From the NCBI RefSeq assembly GCF_001591025.1, contig NZ_BCTZ01000003.1, forward strand, positions 278,422 to 342,421: DNA of 64,000 nt, in the 5' to 3' direction. This document shows, one piece after another, positions 1 through 10,774 of this stretch. The number at the start of each line of letters is the position of its first letter. Position 1 is the stretch's first letter. The notes below the pieces were generated by a model. That model had not been told where the DNA came from and did no database searches. It saw nothing but the letters and a program-made list of their open reading frames with translations. The position numbers and the translations under genes were made by a program. The stretch is from Sphingomonas soli NBRC 100801 (GTDB taxonomy: Bacteria > Pseudomonadota > Alphaproteobacteria > Sphingomonadales > Sphingomonadaceae).

Positions 1-839
1 ATGCGGGTCTGGCTGCGGCCGGACAGATGCATGGAGTGGATGATGTTGGGCGTGGTCCACAAGGGGTGCTCGGGCGGCAGCGGCTCGGGCGTGACGGTGT
101 CGAGAAAGGCCCCGGCGATGCGGCGCCTGGCACAGGCGAGCATCAGCGCATCCTGATCGATCAGCTCGCCGCGGCCGACATTGATGATCCAGGCGGAGGG
201 CTTCATCGCCTGAAGCTCGGCCTCGCCGATCATCGCCTTGCTCTGATCGGTGGCGGGGGCGGCGAGGAACACCCAGTCGAACTCGCCCAACCGCGCCCGC
301 CACGCATCCGGGCCGATCGTGCCTTCCGCGCCCGAGCGGGTGACGCCGGTGACGGCGACGCCGAAGCCCGCCAGCCGCTCGCCGATCAGCCTGCCGATCG
401 TGCCATATCCGATGATCAGCGCGCTGGTTTCGAACAATTCGAGCTTGCCGGGCGCGTCCATCGGCCATTCACGGGCGTCGGCGGCGCGGAGCACCTGATC
501 GTAGCGCTTGGCGGCGACGAGCGCGCCCATCACGGCATATTCCGCCACCGTATGCGCGTTGACGCCCGAGCCGTTGGTGACGCGGGTGCCGCGCGCCCTG
601 AGCGCATCGGTGTCGAGCGCGTCGAGCCCGGCATAGATGGTCGAGAGCCATTTGAGCTTGCGGGCCGCCGCGACGTTGCGCGCCCATTGCGCGGGCGCAT
701 TGTGATCGAGCCAGCCGATATCGGCCTCCGCGGCCATCGCTTCCGCCTCTTCGGCGCTGGTGAACCAATGGACATCGAGACCGGCGGGAAGCTGCGGTTC
801 GACGAGCGGACGGGCGAGGGCGGGAAGGACTGCTTTCAT
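1..839 (-). CDS. D-2-hydroxyacid dehydrogenase, partial at left edge
   Basis: About 279 codons are visible before the frame leaves the window. The product is an NAD(P)-dependent D-isomer-specific 2-hydroxyacid dehydrogenase of the glyoxylate/hydroxypyruvate reductase type, a cytosolic enzyme reducing 2-keto acids. The Rossmann motif GYGTIG is at residues 143-148. The family catalytic residues appear as Arg223 (in NVGRGE), Glu252 (in TPEPLP) and His271. The start is the ATG giving MKAVLPALARP; the frame is open throughout. The plus-strand 286-codon frame over the same DNA is a shadow. The exact substrate cannot be told from the sequence. Confidence 0.9.
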   Translation of the reverse strand, partial: MKAVLPALARPLVEPQLPAGLDVHWFTSAEEAEAMAAEADIGWLDHNAPAQWARNVAAARKLKWLSTIYAGLDALDTDALRARGTRVTNGSGVNAHTVAEYAVMGALVAAKRYDQVLRAADAREWPMDAPGKLELFETSALIIGYGTIGRLIGERLAGFGVAVTGVTRSGAEGTIGPDAWRARLGEFDWVFLAAPATDQSKAMIGEAELQAMKPSAWIINVGRGELIDQDALMLACARRRIAGAFLDTVTPEPLPPEHPLWTTPNIIHSMHLSGRSQTR

Positions 840-953
840 GGCGCGAGGTTAGGAGCCGACCGGCGGCGGATCAATCGCGGCGGATGACATTGCGCAGGCT
901 TGAAGGTGTACTCTAAGCTCCCCTGGATTCGATCTGCTTCGGGATGGAGTAGC

Positions 954-1383
954 GTGCGTTTATATGGGGTGGTGCTGCTTGGAGCTGTGGACGGTTCGAT
1001 CTGAAGCCGATGGTGCTGCAGGCGAATTCCATGCCGCTGGTCGAAAAGCGGCGCGCGGAGCATGACCGCTTTGTAGCCTGCCTCAAAAATTACCGGTCCA
1101 AAACGCCATGGACCTATGACGAGGGCAGCGATTTCTACGCCGCAGTTGGCCATGTGAAGTTCTTCAGCGCGTATCGTTGCTCGATCAAGCCGGGAACGGG
1201 CTGCATCAAGGATCAGGACTGGCAGCGTTTTCAGCAGGTGGTGGGCAATGGCGACGCGCCCTTGCAGCCGATAGACAGTACGGCCTGGAGACGAGTGCTG
1301 CGATGGTCCTGGAAAAGGCCGCCAACCGCTGGCGCATCGAGCTAAACGAACAGCTCAAGAACTGGAAAGCGACCAACGGCTGA
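954..1383 (+). pseudogene. Probable frameshifted small secreted protein gene
   Basis: Three pieces read together as one protein-like sequence in three frames. A GTG with a GGAG five bases upstream gives a short hydrophobic leader (RLYGVVLLGAV) that soon stops. The next frame carries a soluble body from about 1010 to 1285 containing FVACLKNYRSKTPWTYDEG. A third frame from about 1285 to 1383 continues with LETSAAMVLEKAANRW and ends at TGA. This pattern suggests one gene of about 140 codons broken by two frameshifts. The alternative is an intact 111-codon gene at 1010-1345, but its last 20 residues look out of frame. I do not recognise the family. Confidence 0.4.
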
Positions 1384-1399
1384 GGCGCGGACCGAGCCG

Positions 1400-2179
1400 T
1401 TATTGCGGCTCGGGGCGCGGGCGATCCTTGCCCTGCCATTCGGCCGGGCGGTCGGTACGTACGCGATCGCGGTCACGGGTAGGGCCGCGCGGGGTGGCCG
1501 TGGCGCTGGGGCTGGGGGTTGGCGTGGGCGTTGCCTCCGGACGGTCGCGGCCAGGGCGATCGCGGCCGGGGGTGTTGCGGTCCCGATCGGGGCGTGTCGC
1601 GCTTTCGCGGGCGCGCTCCGCCCGTTCGCGTTGCTCGCGTGCCTCGCGCGCCGCTTCGTTGGCTTCGCGGGTGCGATCGGCATCCGGCGTCCTGCCACGG
1701 CCGTCACGATCAAATTCGCGGACCGGCTTGTCGCCCTGATAGGCGAAGGAGCGGCCTTCGCGCTGGACGAAGAAGGGCCGGGTCTCGCCGCCACGGAAAT
1801 AGGCGACGTTATCGCCATCATCATCTGCGGTGCGCAGGATCCTGCCGTCGCGCATCCATGCCCAGCCATCGCCGTGGCGGATGCGCTTGATGTTACGACC
1901 GCCGCGGATTTCCTCCTCGATCTTCGCTGCGTCGGTGAGCGGTGCCTTTTCGGCGGCGGGCGCGCTGGCGGCAGGCTTGGGAACAGCGGGAACCACGACC
2001 GCAGGGGCACCGGCGACGTCCTCGACCACGGCGACTTCATCGTCATCGTCGTCGGAGAAATTGTCGAGCGCGACGGCATCGGCGACGTTCACCGAGGCAT
2101 TGTCGGTGGTTTGGGGAGTGCCGTTGCACGCGCCGAGCGCGAGCATCACTGTGAGCGAGACGAGGGGCAGGGTCTTCAT
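1400..2179 (-). CDS. Low-complexity lipoprotein
   Basis: The product has 259 residues. A lipobox, LALGAC, with Cys18 follows a short hydrophobic segment, so it is predicted to be a lipoprotein of the cell envelope. The middle has an acidic run (FSDDDDDEVA) and an Ala/Pro-rich linker. A compact region near residues 90-150 contains WAWMRDGRILRTADDDGD. The C-terminal 100 residues are very rich in Arg, Asp, Glu and Pro. Of two in-frame ATGs (2185 and 2179) the second is preferred, because the GGAG lies nine bases before it but only three before the first. Function is unknown. Confidence 0.8.
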   Translation of the reverse strand: MKTLPLVSLTVMLALGACNGTPQTTDNASVNVADAVALDNFSDDDDDEVAVVEDVAGAPAVVVPAVPKPAASAPAAEKAPLTDAAKIEEEIRGGRNIKRIRHGDGWAWMRDGRILRTADDDGDNVAYFRGGETRPFFVQREGRSFAYQGDKPVREFDRDGRGRTPDADRTREANEAAREAREQRERAERARESATRPDRDRNTPGRDRPGRDRPEATPTPTPSPSATATPRGPTRDRDRVRTDRPAEWQGKDRPRPEPQ

Positions 2180-2301
2180 GGGCATGCTCTCCGAATGGTG
2201 ATCGGAGTATGTAATGCACGAGTGTCTGGATTTTATCCGGCGCGTTCCGCGGCGGAGGAATGAGACTGGTGGCGGGAACGGGGTGCGGTTTCCTCATTCC
2301 A

Positions 2302-2547
2302 CGTCATCCCGGACCTGTTCCGGGATCCACCTCTCGGCAAACGTGGAGCAGGCGGCTCGAGCGGCGCGCGGGGTGCCTGGTGGACCCCGGCACGGGGGCC
2401 GGGGTGACGGGTAGAGGGAGGCGTTGTATCTCCTCCTTCGTCATCCCGGACCTGTTCCGCGATCCACCGCTCGGCAAGCGTGGCGCAGGCGGATCGAGCG
2501 GCGCGCAAGGTGCCTGGTGGACCCCGGCACGGGGGCCGGGGTGACGG
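2302..2547. repeat. Two copies of a 109-bp palindromic intergenic repeat
   Basis: Two near-identical 109-bp copies (2302-2410 and 2439-2547) fill most of the gap between the lipoprotein and cysS. Each starts with GTCATCCCGGACCTGTTCCG and ends with its rough reverse complement, GGACCCCGGCACGGGGGCCG, so each can fold into a long hairpin. A related copy lies at 4164-4327. The remainder of the gap (2180-2572) shows no gene. Confidence 0.85.
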
Positions 2548-2572
2548 TGTGGGGTTGGGGTGCGCGCTGGGG

Positions 2573-4012
2573 CTAGAGCGCGGGTTTCCAGTCCCAGCCC
2601 AGCGGATCGCCGTCCATTACCTCGACACCGGCCAGCGCGAGTTCGTCGCGGATGGCGTCGGAGCGGGCGAAATCCTTGTTGGCGCGGGCTTCCTTGCGCT
2701 CGGTCAGGCGGGCTTCGATTTCCTCGGCGGTGATGCTCGCATTTGCGGGGCGCACGCGCAGATCGCCACGGCCGATCGTCAGCAGGTTGAGCCCCAGCAC
2801 CTCGTCGAAGCGGGCGAGCGCGGCCAGGCGGTCCTCGACCGAAGTGCGCTTGTCGGCGAGCAGTTCGTCGAGGATCGGCAGCGCCTTGGGCGTGTTGAGA
2901 TCGTCGGACACGGCTTCGTCGAGGCGATCGAGCCAGGTCTGCGGGGCGCTGCCTTCGCCGTTCGCGCGCGCCTTGAGGTTGGCGACGGTCATGACGAGGC
3001 GCTTGAGGCGGGTGAGCGCGGCGGCGAGGTTCTCGGCTGAGAATTCGAGTTCGCTGCGATAATGCGCCTGGATGCACAGCAGGCGATAGGCGAGCGGGTG
3101 CACACCCGCGTCGATCAGCGACTGGAGCGTGGTGAAACCGCCCTTGGACTTCGACATCTTGCCGCCGCGATCGACCAGGAAGTTGTTGTGCATCCAGAAA
3201 TGCGCGCCGCTGTCCGAGCAGCCGCAGAATGCCTGGTTCTGCGCGATTTCGTTGGGATGGTGGATCTCGCGGTGATCGATGCCGCCGGTGTGGATGTCGA
3301 ACGGCGCGCCGAGATATTTGATGCTCATCACCGAGCATTCGAGATGCCAGCCCGGTGCACCCATGCCCCAGGGCGAATCCCATTCCATCTGGCGCTGCTC
3401 ACCGGGGGGCGATTTGCGCCAGATCGCGAAATCCTGCGGATGGCGCTTGCCGGCGACGGGATCGATGCGGCCCTCGCGAACATCGTCCTGCGCGCCGGCG
3501 AGGCGGCCATAATCGGCGACCGTGCTGGTATCGAAATAGAGGCCGCTATCGAGCTCGTAGCAATGTTCGGGCGCGATCTTCTTCGCGAAGTCGATCATCT
3601 CCTCGATATGATCGGTCGCGACCGACCAGCGCGTGGGCTGGCGGATGTTGAGATCGGCGATGTTCTGCTTGAACGCGGCGGTATAATGCGCGGCGATATC
3701 CCAGATGCTCTTGGCCTGCGCCTTGGCAGCGGCCTCCATCTTGTCGTCGCCGGCATCGGCGTCGCTGGTGAGATGGCCGACATCGGTGATGTTGATGACA
3801 TGGGTGAGGGCGCCCCAGCCGTTTTCTTTGGCCTTCCAGGTGAGGACGCGGCTCAGCGTGTCGGTGAAGACATAGGCGCGCAGATTGCCGAGATGGGCGT
3901 AGTTATAGACCGTCGGCCCGCACGAATAGACGCGGACGCCTCTGGCGGGATCGAGCGGCGCGAAAGCCTCGAGGCTGCGGGAAAGCGAATTGTAGAGCGT
4001 CAGCGCGGTCAT
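2573..4012 (-). CDS. cysS: Cysteinyl-tRNA synthetase
   Basis: This class I synthetase charges tRNA-Cys in the cytosol. The 479-residue length is normal for CysRS. The HIGH-type signature is HLGN (residues 40-43) and the KMSKS loop is at 285-289. Likely zinc ligands are Cys31 (in CGPT), Cys225 (in HLECS), His251 and Glu255. The start at 4012 gives [12 protein letters not shown], which places Cys31 where the family has it; the open frame extends 48 codons further upstream into non-conserved sequence. A tRNA-Cys gene lies 1.6 kb downstream on the same strand. Confidence 0.97.
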   Translation of the reverse strand: MTALTLYNSLSRSLEAFAPLDPARGVRVYSCGPTVYNYAHLGNLRAYVFTDTLSRVLTWKAKENGWGALTHVINITDVGHLTSDADAGDDKMEAAAKAQAKSIWDIAAHYTAAFKQNIADLNIRQPTRWSVATDHIEEMIDFAKKIAPEHCYELDSGLYFDTSTVADYGRLAGAQDDVREGRIDPVAGKRHPQDFAIWRKSPPGEQRQMEWDSPWGMGAPGWHLECSVMSIKYLGAPFDIHTGGIDHREIHHPNEIAQNQAFCGCSDSGAHFWMHNNFLVDRGGKMSKSKGGFTTLQSLIDAGVHPLAYRLLCIQAHYRSELEFSAENLAAALTRLKRLVMTVANLKARANGEGSAPQTWLDRLDEAVSDDLNTPKALPILDELLADKRTSVEDRLAALARFDEVLGLNLLTIGRGDLRVRPANASITAEEIEARLTERKEARANKDFARSDAIRDELALAGVEVMDGDPLGWDWKPAL

Positions 4013-4163
4013 GCGCGCGCAATAGCGGCTGTGCGCGGCGGTGCAAATGCGATGCTTTGGGAGCGGGGGCGGGCGGTGTGCTTGGGGCGCCCCCTCCACC
4101 ACGCCCTTCGGGCGCGGTCCCCCTCCCCAGTTGGGGGAGGAATGGGTTTCGCACACCCCCGAT

Positions 4164-4327
4164 CGTCATCCCGGCCTTGTGCCGGGATCCACCGGGTTTC
4201 GCGTGGAAGTCTTGCGGTTCTTAGCACCGCTTTCGCGGGGATGACGGGCTGCGGGCGTGGCTTCCGATCAACGCGACAGCTTTTCCTGTGTGGCGCGGTG
4301 GACCCCGGCACAAGGCCGGGGTGACGA
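4164..4327. repeat. Palindromic intergenic repeat, diverged copy
   Basis: The left arm reads GTCATCCCGGCCTTGTGCCG and the right arm GGACCCCGGCACAAGGCCGG, complementary around a unique centre. It belongs to the same family as the pair at 2302-2547. The gap from 4013 to 4388 otherwise holds no gene. Confidence 0.8.
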
Positions 4328-4388
4328 ATTGGAGGAGTTGGCGCTCCGCGTTGTTTGGGCGGCGGAGTGAGTCCCGCGCGCTCCGGGG

Positions 4389-4652
4389 CTATTCTTTCAA
4401 AGCGACCTGGATCATGGCGCTCCAGATTTCGGCGGGGCTGCTGCCTGCGCCCTGGCCGGCATGCACCATCGCGGGGGTTGGCTCGCGGAGGGTGCGGAGG
4501 ACGGCGCGGGCGCGGTCGATCTCTTCGCTCCATACGGCATCGACCATGCCGCTGGCGCTGCTATCCTCACCCTGAGCGTTGGCGCTCAGGGCTTCGGCTG
4601 CGATCACGCGGGCGACGCGCTCGACGGGCGAAGTTACGGACAGGTCGGTCAT
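4389..4652 (-). CDS. Small hypothetical protein related to a prophage accessory gene
   Basis: The product has 87 residues. It overlaps the stop of the upstream zinc-ribbon gene by four bases (ATGA), so the two are translationally coupled. Its pattern (ERVAR, EAL, REPTPAMVHAG, IWSAMI near the C terminus) matches the product of the prophage gene at 50382-50666 (ERAAR, EAL, REPSYGMVQAG, IWQAMI). The two are therefore homologous by eye. Function is unknown. The longer upstream extension of this frame overlaps the zinc-ribbon gene and looks non-coding. Confidence 0.7.
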   Translation of the reverse strand: MTDLSVTSPVERVARVIAAEALSANAQGEDSSASGMVDAVWSEEIDRARAVLRTLREPTPAMVHAGQGAGSSPAEIWSAMIQVALKE

Positions 4653-4870
4653 GCGGCGAGGGGCACGCTGCAGGGGCGGTTGCGCAGCGCGCTGATCCCG
4701 GAGACGCCACCGGCGATCAGGGGCAGGGCGGTGGCGCAGAATGCGCATTCGGCGGTCATGCGCCCGAGCATCCACTGCGAATTTCCGCAGCCGGGACAAT
4801 GGTTGGTTTCGTTCGGACGATAGGCGACTCGATAGCCGGAATGGGCTTGGCGGATTCCGAAATCGTACAT
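4649..4870 (-). CDS. Small zinc-ribbon protein
   Basis: The product has 73 residues with two Cys pairs, CPGCGNSQW (about residues 25-28) and AECAFC (about 41-44), which form a typical four-cysteine zinc ribbon. It is the first gene of a two-gene unit with 4389-4652. Function is unknown. Such proteins also occur in phage accessory regions, as at 50131-50382 in this window. Confidence 0.75.
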   Translation of the reverse strand: MYDFGIRQAHSGYRVAYRPNETNHCPGCGNSQWMLGRMTAECAFCATALPLIAGGVSGISALRNRPCSVPLAA

Positions 4871-5107
4871 GGGCCGTCTCCCTTACCAATCGTGGAATCA
4901 ACGGGCGGGAATCGTGGTTTGTTCCGCAGACGGGTCGTAACGGGATCGGCCAAGCGTGGTTTCCGGGCGGCGAGTGGCGCGGATGCAACAGCGGACGGGC
5001 GTTAGGTGAACGTTGGCTAACAGCATCGTTCAGGATCGTTGCACCTCCGCAACCCTAGAAGCGGTCCAACGGGCACGCCCAACGGTAGGCCCCGGAGGAG
5101 AATGACG

Positions 5108-5506
5108 ATGAAGAAGCTTTTCGCAGCCGCACTGACCGCCAGCGTCGCCCTCGCGGGGTTTTCGGCTACTCCCGCCGCCGCGCAGGACCGCTATGGCTAT
5201 TCGCAATATGACAGCCGCGGCTATCAGCGCGATTATCGCCGCTACGACAATTATGACCGCCGCTATGACGATCGCGGCTATCGCAACCATCGCCGGGCCC
5301 CGCAGCGTTGCGGCAGCGGCACCACCGGCGCGATCGTCGGCGGCGTGCTGGGCGCGCTGCTCGGCGGCGAGATCGGCCGTGGCAGCGGCTATTACGACCA
5401 GCGCAGCGGCACCGGCACGATCGTCGGCGCGGGCGCAGGTGCGCTGCTGGGCCGGGAGATCGATCGCGGCAATTGCAACAACAGCCGCCGCGGCTATCGC
5501 CGCTAA
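5108..5506 (+). CDS. Glycine-zipper envelope protein with signal peptide
   Basis: The product has 132 residues. A Sec signal peptide (MKKLFAAALTASVALAGF, cleavage likely after PAAA) leads to a Tyr/Arg/Asp-rich stretch. Two glycine-zipper hairpins follow (AIVGGVLGALLGGEIGRG and TIVGAGAGALLGREIDRG), a pattern found in 17-kDa-antigen/glycine-zipper 2TM envelope proteins. The start at 5108 is chosen because GGAGGAG ends seven bases upstream; the ATG at 5102 would leave only one base. Exact role is unknown. Confidence 0.85.
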   Translation: MKKLFAAALTASVALAGFSATPAAAQDRYGYSQYDSRGYQRDYRRYDNYDRRYDDRGYRNHRRAPQRCGSGTTGAIVGGVLGALLGGEIGRGSGYYDQRSGTGTIVGAGAGALLGREIDRGNCNNSRRGYRR

Positions 5507-5524
5507 GGCGCTGGGGCCGAATCG

Positions 5525-5558
5525 AAAAGCGCCCGCGGATTGCTCCGCGGGCGCTTTT
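5525..5558 (+). terminator. Intrinsic terminator after the glycine-zipper gene
   Basis: AGCGCCCGCGG and CCGCGGGCGCT form a perfect GC-rich stem around a short loop, followed by a T run. The A run on the other side makes it usable from the opposite strand too, after the tRNA-Cys transcript. Confidence 0.9.
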
Positions 5559-5574
5559 TCGTGTCCGGCATGGA

Positions 5575-5648
5575 TGGAGGCCCGACCGGGAATCGAACCC
5601 GGGTGCAAGGATTTGCAGTCCTCTGCGTCACCACTCCGCCATCGGGCC
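5575..5648 (-). tRNA. tRNA-Cys (GCA)
   Basis: The minus strand folds as a 74-nt tRNA. The acceptor stem is GGCCCGA pairing with TCGGGCC, the T loop is GGTTCGATTCC, and the anticodon loop is CTGCAAA with anticodon GCA. The discriminator is U and CCA is encoded. The U73 discriminator is diagnostic for tRNA-Cys. Confidence 0.97.
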
Positions 5649-5817
5649 ATCCGGGCAGGCGGCGGGGAATGCGCAGGGCACTTGCCCGCTGTCAACATTG
5701 CACTGCAAAAATTGCGGCTTACTTTGCTTGGCGAGATGGTTCGGAGGCGATACAAGCGCCGAAACCAACAAGTGTATTGCATGGCTAACACGGCTGTGCG
5801 ACAACAGCGGAGTTATG

Positions 5818-6495
5818 ATGACCCCCTCGGTTGAATCCGCGCCCGTCGAAGCTGATCGCGAGGCGATGCGCCATGCCATGGTGGCAAGCCAGCTGCGGAC
5901 GAACGCAGTCAGCGACGCGCGCGTCGTTGAGGTGATGGCGCGTACGCCGCGTGAAGCGTTCCTGCCGCCCGAGCACCGCGCGATCGCCTATCGCGATACG
6001 CTGCTTCCGTTGGGCAATGGCCGCAAGCACAACAGCCCGCTGGCGACCGCGCGGCTGCTGACCGAGGCGCAGGTGCGCGCTGAAGACCATGTTCTCCTGA
6101 TCGGCGCGGCGGGCGGCTATGCTGCGGCGCTGCTTTCGGGGCTGGCGGCTTCCGTGGTCGCGCTGGAGGAGGATGATTCGCTCATCGCCGTGGCGCGCGG
6201 AGCGCTGGCGGGTTTCGCCAATGTCGAGTTGGTCAGCGGCCCGCTGAACCAGGGTTGGGCGGCGAAGGCTCCCTATGACCTGATCGTAATCGACGGCGCG
6301 GTGGAACAGCTTCCCGAAGAACTGGTTTCGCAGATCAAGCCCGGCGGCCGCGCAGTCTCCGGCATGGTCGATCGGGGCGTGACCCGGCTTGCCATTGGCC
6401 ATCGCACGCCGGGCGGCTTTGGCATGGTGGATTTTCTGGACATCGAGTGCGCCATTCTTCCCGGTTTCGTACGCCTACGGACCTTTCAATTCTGA
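5818..6495 (+). CDS. PIMT-like protein (L-isoaspartate methyltransferase family)
   Basis: The product has 225 residues and aligns with the protein-L-isoaspartate O-methyltransferase family, which repairs isoaspartyl sites using SAM. FLPPEHRAIAYRDTLLPLG matches the substrate region and LIGAAGGYAAALLSG sits where SAM motif I belongs. Both key regions are altered: the usual GQTISQP region reads GRKHNSP, and motif I lacks the acidic-Gly-Thr-Gly-Ser-Gly-Tyr form. Catalysis is therefore uncertain. The gene is 18 bp upstream of tolC and probably cotranscribed. The start at 5818 has GGAG five bases upstream; 5815 is possible. Confidence 0.75.
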   Translation: MTPSVESAPVEADREAMRHAMVASQLRTNAVSDARVVEVMARTPREAFLPPEHRAIAYRDTLLPLGNGRKHNSPLATARLLTEAQVRAEDHVLLIGAAGGYAAALLSGLAASVVALEEDDSLIAVARGALAGFANVELVSGPLNQGWAAKAPYDLIVIDGAVEQLPEELVSQIKPGGRAVSGMVDRGVTRLAIGHRTPGGFGMVDFLDIECAILPGFVRLRTFQF

Positions 6496-6513
6496 TTTAA
6501 GAAGACAAAGAAG

Positions 6514-8085
6514 ATGCGATTTTCCACTCTGCTTATAGGCGCGAGCCTGACCGCGATCGCCGCGCCCGCTGCCGCGCAGACCGTGACGACGCGCGCAGGC
6601 ACCGAGAAGACCGTAACGGTGACGACGTCAGCGCCGGCCCCGCAGCCGACGACGACGCTGCGCGACGCGCTGGTCGCCACGTACAACACCAATCCGGATC
6701 TGCAGGGCGAGCGCGCCACGCTGCGCGCCAATGACGAGAATGTGCCGATCGCGCGTTCGCAGGGGCTGCCCGGCGTCAGTTCGTCCGCAGGATTCAGCAA
6801 CGGCATCTATGACACCGATTCGAACCCGCTGGCGCCGTCGCGCCGCGGCACGCTGGGTCTGGATGTGTCGGTGCCGCTCTATAGCGGCGGATCGGTGCGC
6901 AATTCGGTGCGCGCGGCGGAAACCCGGGTCGAGGCGGGGCGCGCCAATCTGCGCGGCGCCGAAGCCGAGATCTTCACGCAGGCGGTGACCGCCTATGTGG
7001 ACGTGCTGCGCGACGAATCGATCGTGCGCCTGAACCAGCTCAACGTGCGCGCGCTGACGGTGAACCTGCAGGCGACGCGCGACCGCTTCGAAGTGGGCGA
7101 CCTGACCCGCACCGACGTGGCGCAGTCCGAAGCGCGGCTGGCGCTGGCCGAGAGCCAGCTCCGCCAGGCCGAGGCGCGGCTGATCGGCAGCCGCGAGAAT
7201 TATATCCGCGTGATCGGCATGCCCCCCGGCGTGCTCGCGCAGCCGCCGGCGCTGCCCAACCTGCCCGACGACGTGACCGTGGCCGAGGATACGGCGCTGG
7301 CCAACAATCCGAACCTGGAAGCCGCGCAGAAGAACCGCGACGCGACCAAGTTCGACATCGACGTCGCCAAGGCCGGGCGCCTGCCCAAGGTAAGCCTGGG
7401 CGTGGGCGGCGACTATTATAATTATCTGGGTTCGGTGCCGAATCAGGCGGCGCTACCCGCGGGCTCGCGGACGCCGGCTGACGGCTTTTCGACCACGCTC
7501 GGCGCGAACCTGACGCTGCCGCTGTTCCAGGGCGGCCGTCCGGCTGCGCAGGTTCGCCAGGCGCAGGCCCGGCGCGCGGCCGCGATCGAAGGCGTGACCT
7601 TCGCCGAACGCGGCGTGATCGCGCAGGCCCGCTCGGCCTTCGCCACCTATAAATCGGCGCTGCGCGTCATCGAATCGTCGCGCGTCGCGGTCGAGGCCAA
7701 CCGGCTTTCGCTGGAAGGCGTTCGCGCCGAGAACAGCGTGGGCACGCGCACGATCCTCGACATCCTCAATGCCGAGCAGGAGTTGCTCAACGCGCAGGTC
7801 AATTATGTGACCGCCGAGCGCGACGCCTATGTCGCGGGCTTCACCCTGCTTGCAGTGATGGGCCGCGCCGAGGCGGAGGATCTGGGGCTGGAAGGCGGGC
7901 CGCTCTACGATCCGGTCGCGAATTACAAGCGCGTGCGCGGCAAGAGCTGGGACTGGAGCGATGACAAGGACCCCCAGGCGGTGGGCACCAGCACGCGCGG
8001 AACCCCGACCCAGAGCCCGGCCGTGACCGCTCCGCTGGACCCGCTGTTGCAGCGCCCGGTTGACACGACCGGTACAAATCCCTGA
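6514..8085 (+). CDS. tolC: TolC-family outer membrane efflux/secretion channel
   Basis: The product has 523 residues. A signal peptide (MRFSTLLIGASLTAIAAPAA, cleaved near AAA-Q) precedes two tandem outer-membrane-efflux domains. The first contains LRDALVATYNTNPDLQGERA. The second contains TLPLFQGGRPAAQVRQAQ and VGTRTILDILNAEQELLNAQ, the classic TolC helix repeats. It should form a trimeric channel for type I secretion or RND efflux. The C-terminal 80 residues are a disordered Pro/Thr-rich tail. No inner membrane partner is adjacent. Confidence 0.95.
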   Translation: MRFSTLLIGASLTAIAAPAAAQTVTTRAGTEKTVTVTTSAPAPQPTTTLRDALVATYNTNPDLQGERATLRANDENVPIARSQGLPGVSSSAGFSNGIYDTDSNPLAPSRRGTLGLDVSVPLYSGGSVRNSVRAAETRVEAGRANLRGAEAEIFTQAVTAYVDVLRDESIVRLNQLNVRALTVNLQATRDRFEVGDLTRTDVAQSEARLALAESQLRQAEARLIGSRENYIRVIGMPPGVLAQPPALPNLPDDVTVAEDTALANNPNLEAAQKNRDATKFDIDVAKAGRLPKVSLGVGGDYYNYLGSVPNQAALPAGSRTPADGFSTTLGANLTLPLFQGGRPAAQVRQAQARRAAAIEGVTFAERGVIAQARSAFATYKSALRVIESSRVAVEANRLSLEGVRAENSVGTRTILDILNAEQELLNAQVNYVTAERDAYVAGFTLLAVMGRAEAEDLGLEGGPLYDPVANYKRVRGKSWDWSDDKDPQAVGTSTRGTPTQSPAVTAPLDPLLQRPVDTTGTNP

Positions 8086-8121
8086 TTGAGCGCTCCGGGG
8101 CTATTTGGGAGTAGGCACCGG

Positions 8122-8598
8122 ATGGGGGATATCAGCACCGAGCCGTCGATGGAGGAGATCCTCTCGTCCATCAAACGCATCATCGCCGAAGAGGGCGATG
8201 CGGCGGTGGCTACGCGTACCCGCAGAGGGCGCGGCACCGGCGCACCCGCGCCGCGCGCCGACGTGGACGAAGTGCTCGAACTCAGCGATCCGGTTGCCGA
8301 AGAACTCCCTGTAATACCGCAGGAAAAGCCGATGCCAATGGGTTCGCCGACGCCGCCGGAGCCCGTGCGGGCTGCGGAGCCGATCCTTTCGGACCGCACC
8401 GCCGAAGCGACGCGCGTGCCGCTCGAGGCGCTGTCGCGGATGGTCGTGAAGCCCGACGTTCCGGGATCGGATACGCTGGAGGGCATGGTTCGCGAGATGC
8501 TCAAGCCGATGCTGAGCGAATGGCTGGACGCGAATCTGCCGCGCGTTGTCGAATCGATGGTCGCGAAGGAAATTTCGCGGATTACCGGGCGGGACTGA
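8122..8598 (+). CDS. popZ: PopZ-like polar organising protein (DUF2497 family)
   Basis: The product has 158 residues. The conserved N-terminal helix MEEILSSIKRIIAEE (from residue 10) and the C-terminal helices containing MLKPMLSEWLDANLP define the DUF2497/PopZ family. The two are joined by a Pro/Glu-rich disordered linker, as in PopZ. In Caulobacter, PopZ forms polar condensates that tether the centromere and lies beside valS; here valS is 2.7 kb downstream with a peptidase between. The ATG at 8122 has GGAG ten bases upstream; the frame also opens from a TTG at 8086. Confidence 0.9.
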   Translation: MGDISTEPSMEEILSSIKRIIAEEGDAAVATRTRRGRGTGAPAPRADVDEVLELSDPVAEELPVIPQEKPMPMGSPTPPEPVRAAEPILSDRTAEATRVPLEALSRMVVKPDVPGSDTLEGMVREMLKPMLSEWLDANLPRVVESMVAKEISRITGRD

Positions 8599-8607
8599 TC
8601 ACAGTCC

Positions 8608-8687
8608 GGCATCCCAGCGAAAGCTGGGATCTCGTGAAGCAAGAACGCCCCAGCGGCTTGAGACCCCAGCTTTCGCTGGGGTGACGG
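8608..8687. repeat. Palindromic repeat, ATCCCAGC...GCTGGGAT family
   Basis: The element contains ATCCCAGCGAAAGCTGGGAT followed by CCCCAGCTTTCGCTGGGG. Both are perfect small hairpins, related to the tandem array at 10775-11213. It lies between popZ and the peptidase. Confidence 0.8.
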
Positions 8688-8742
8688 TTGGTGGCCGCTG
8701 GTGGATTGTAACTCCTGCAACCATCTGCTTTAGCTGCGGGTC

Positions 8743-10770
<2,028 letters not shown>

Positions 10771-10774
10771 GCGT

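Noticed and set aside
27..887. 286-codon plus-strand frame
   Set aside because: It is the antisense shadow of the 2-hydroxyacid dehydrogenase; the product is Arg/Gly-rich with no motif.
1403..2263. 286-codon plus-strand frame over the lipoprotein gene
   Set aside because: Antisense to a gene with a clear lipobox and ribosome site; low-complexity Gly/Ala/Arg product.
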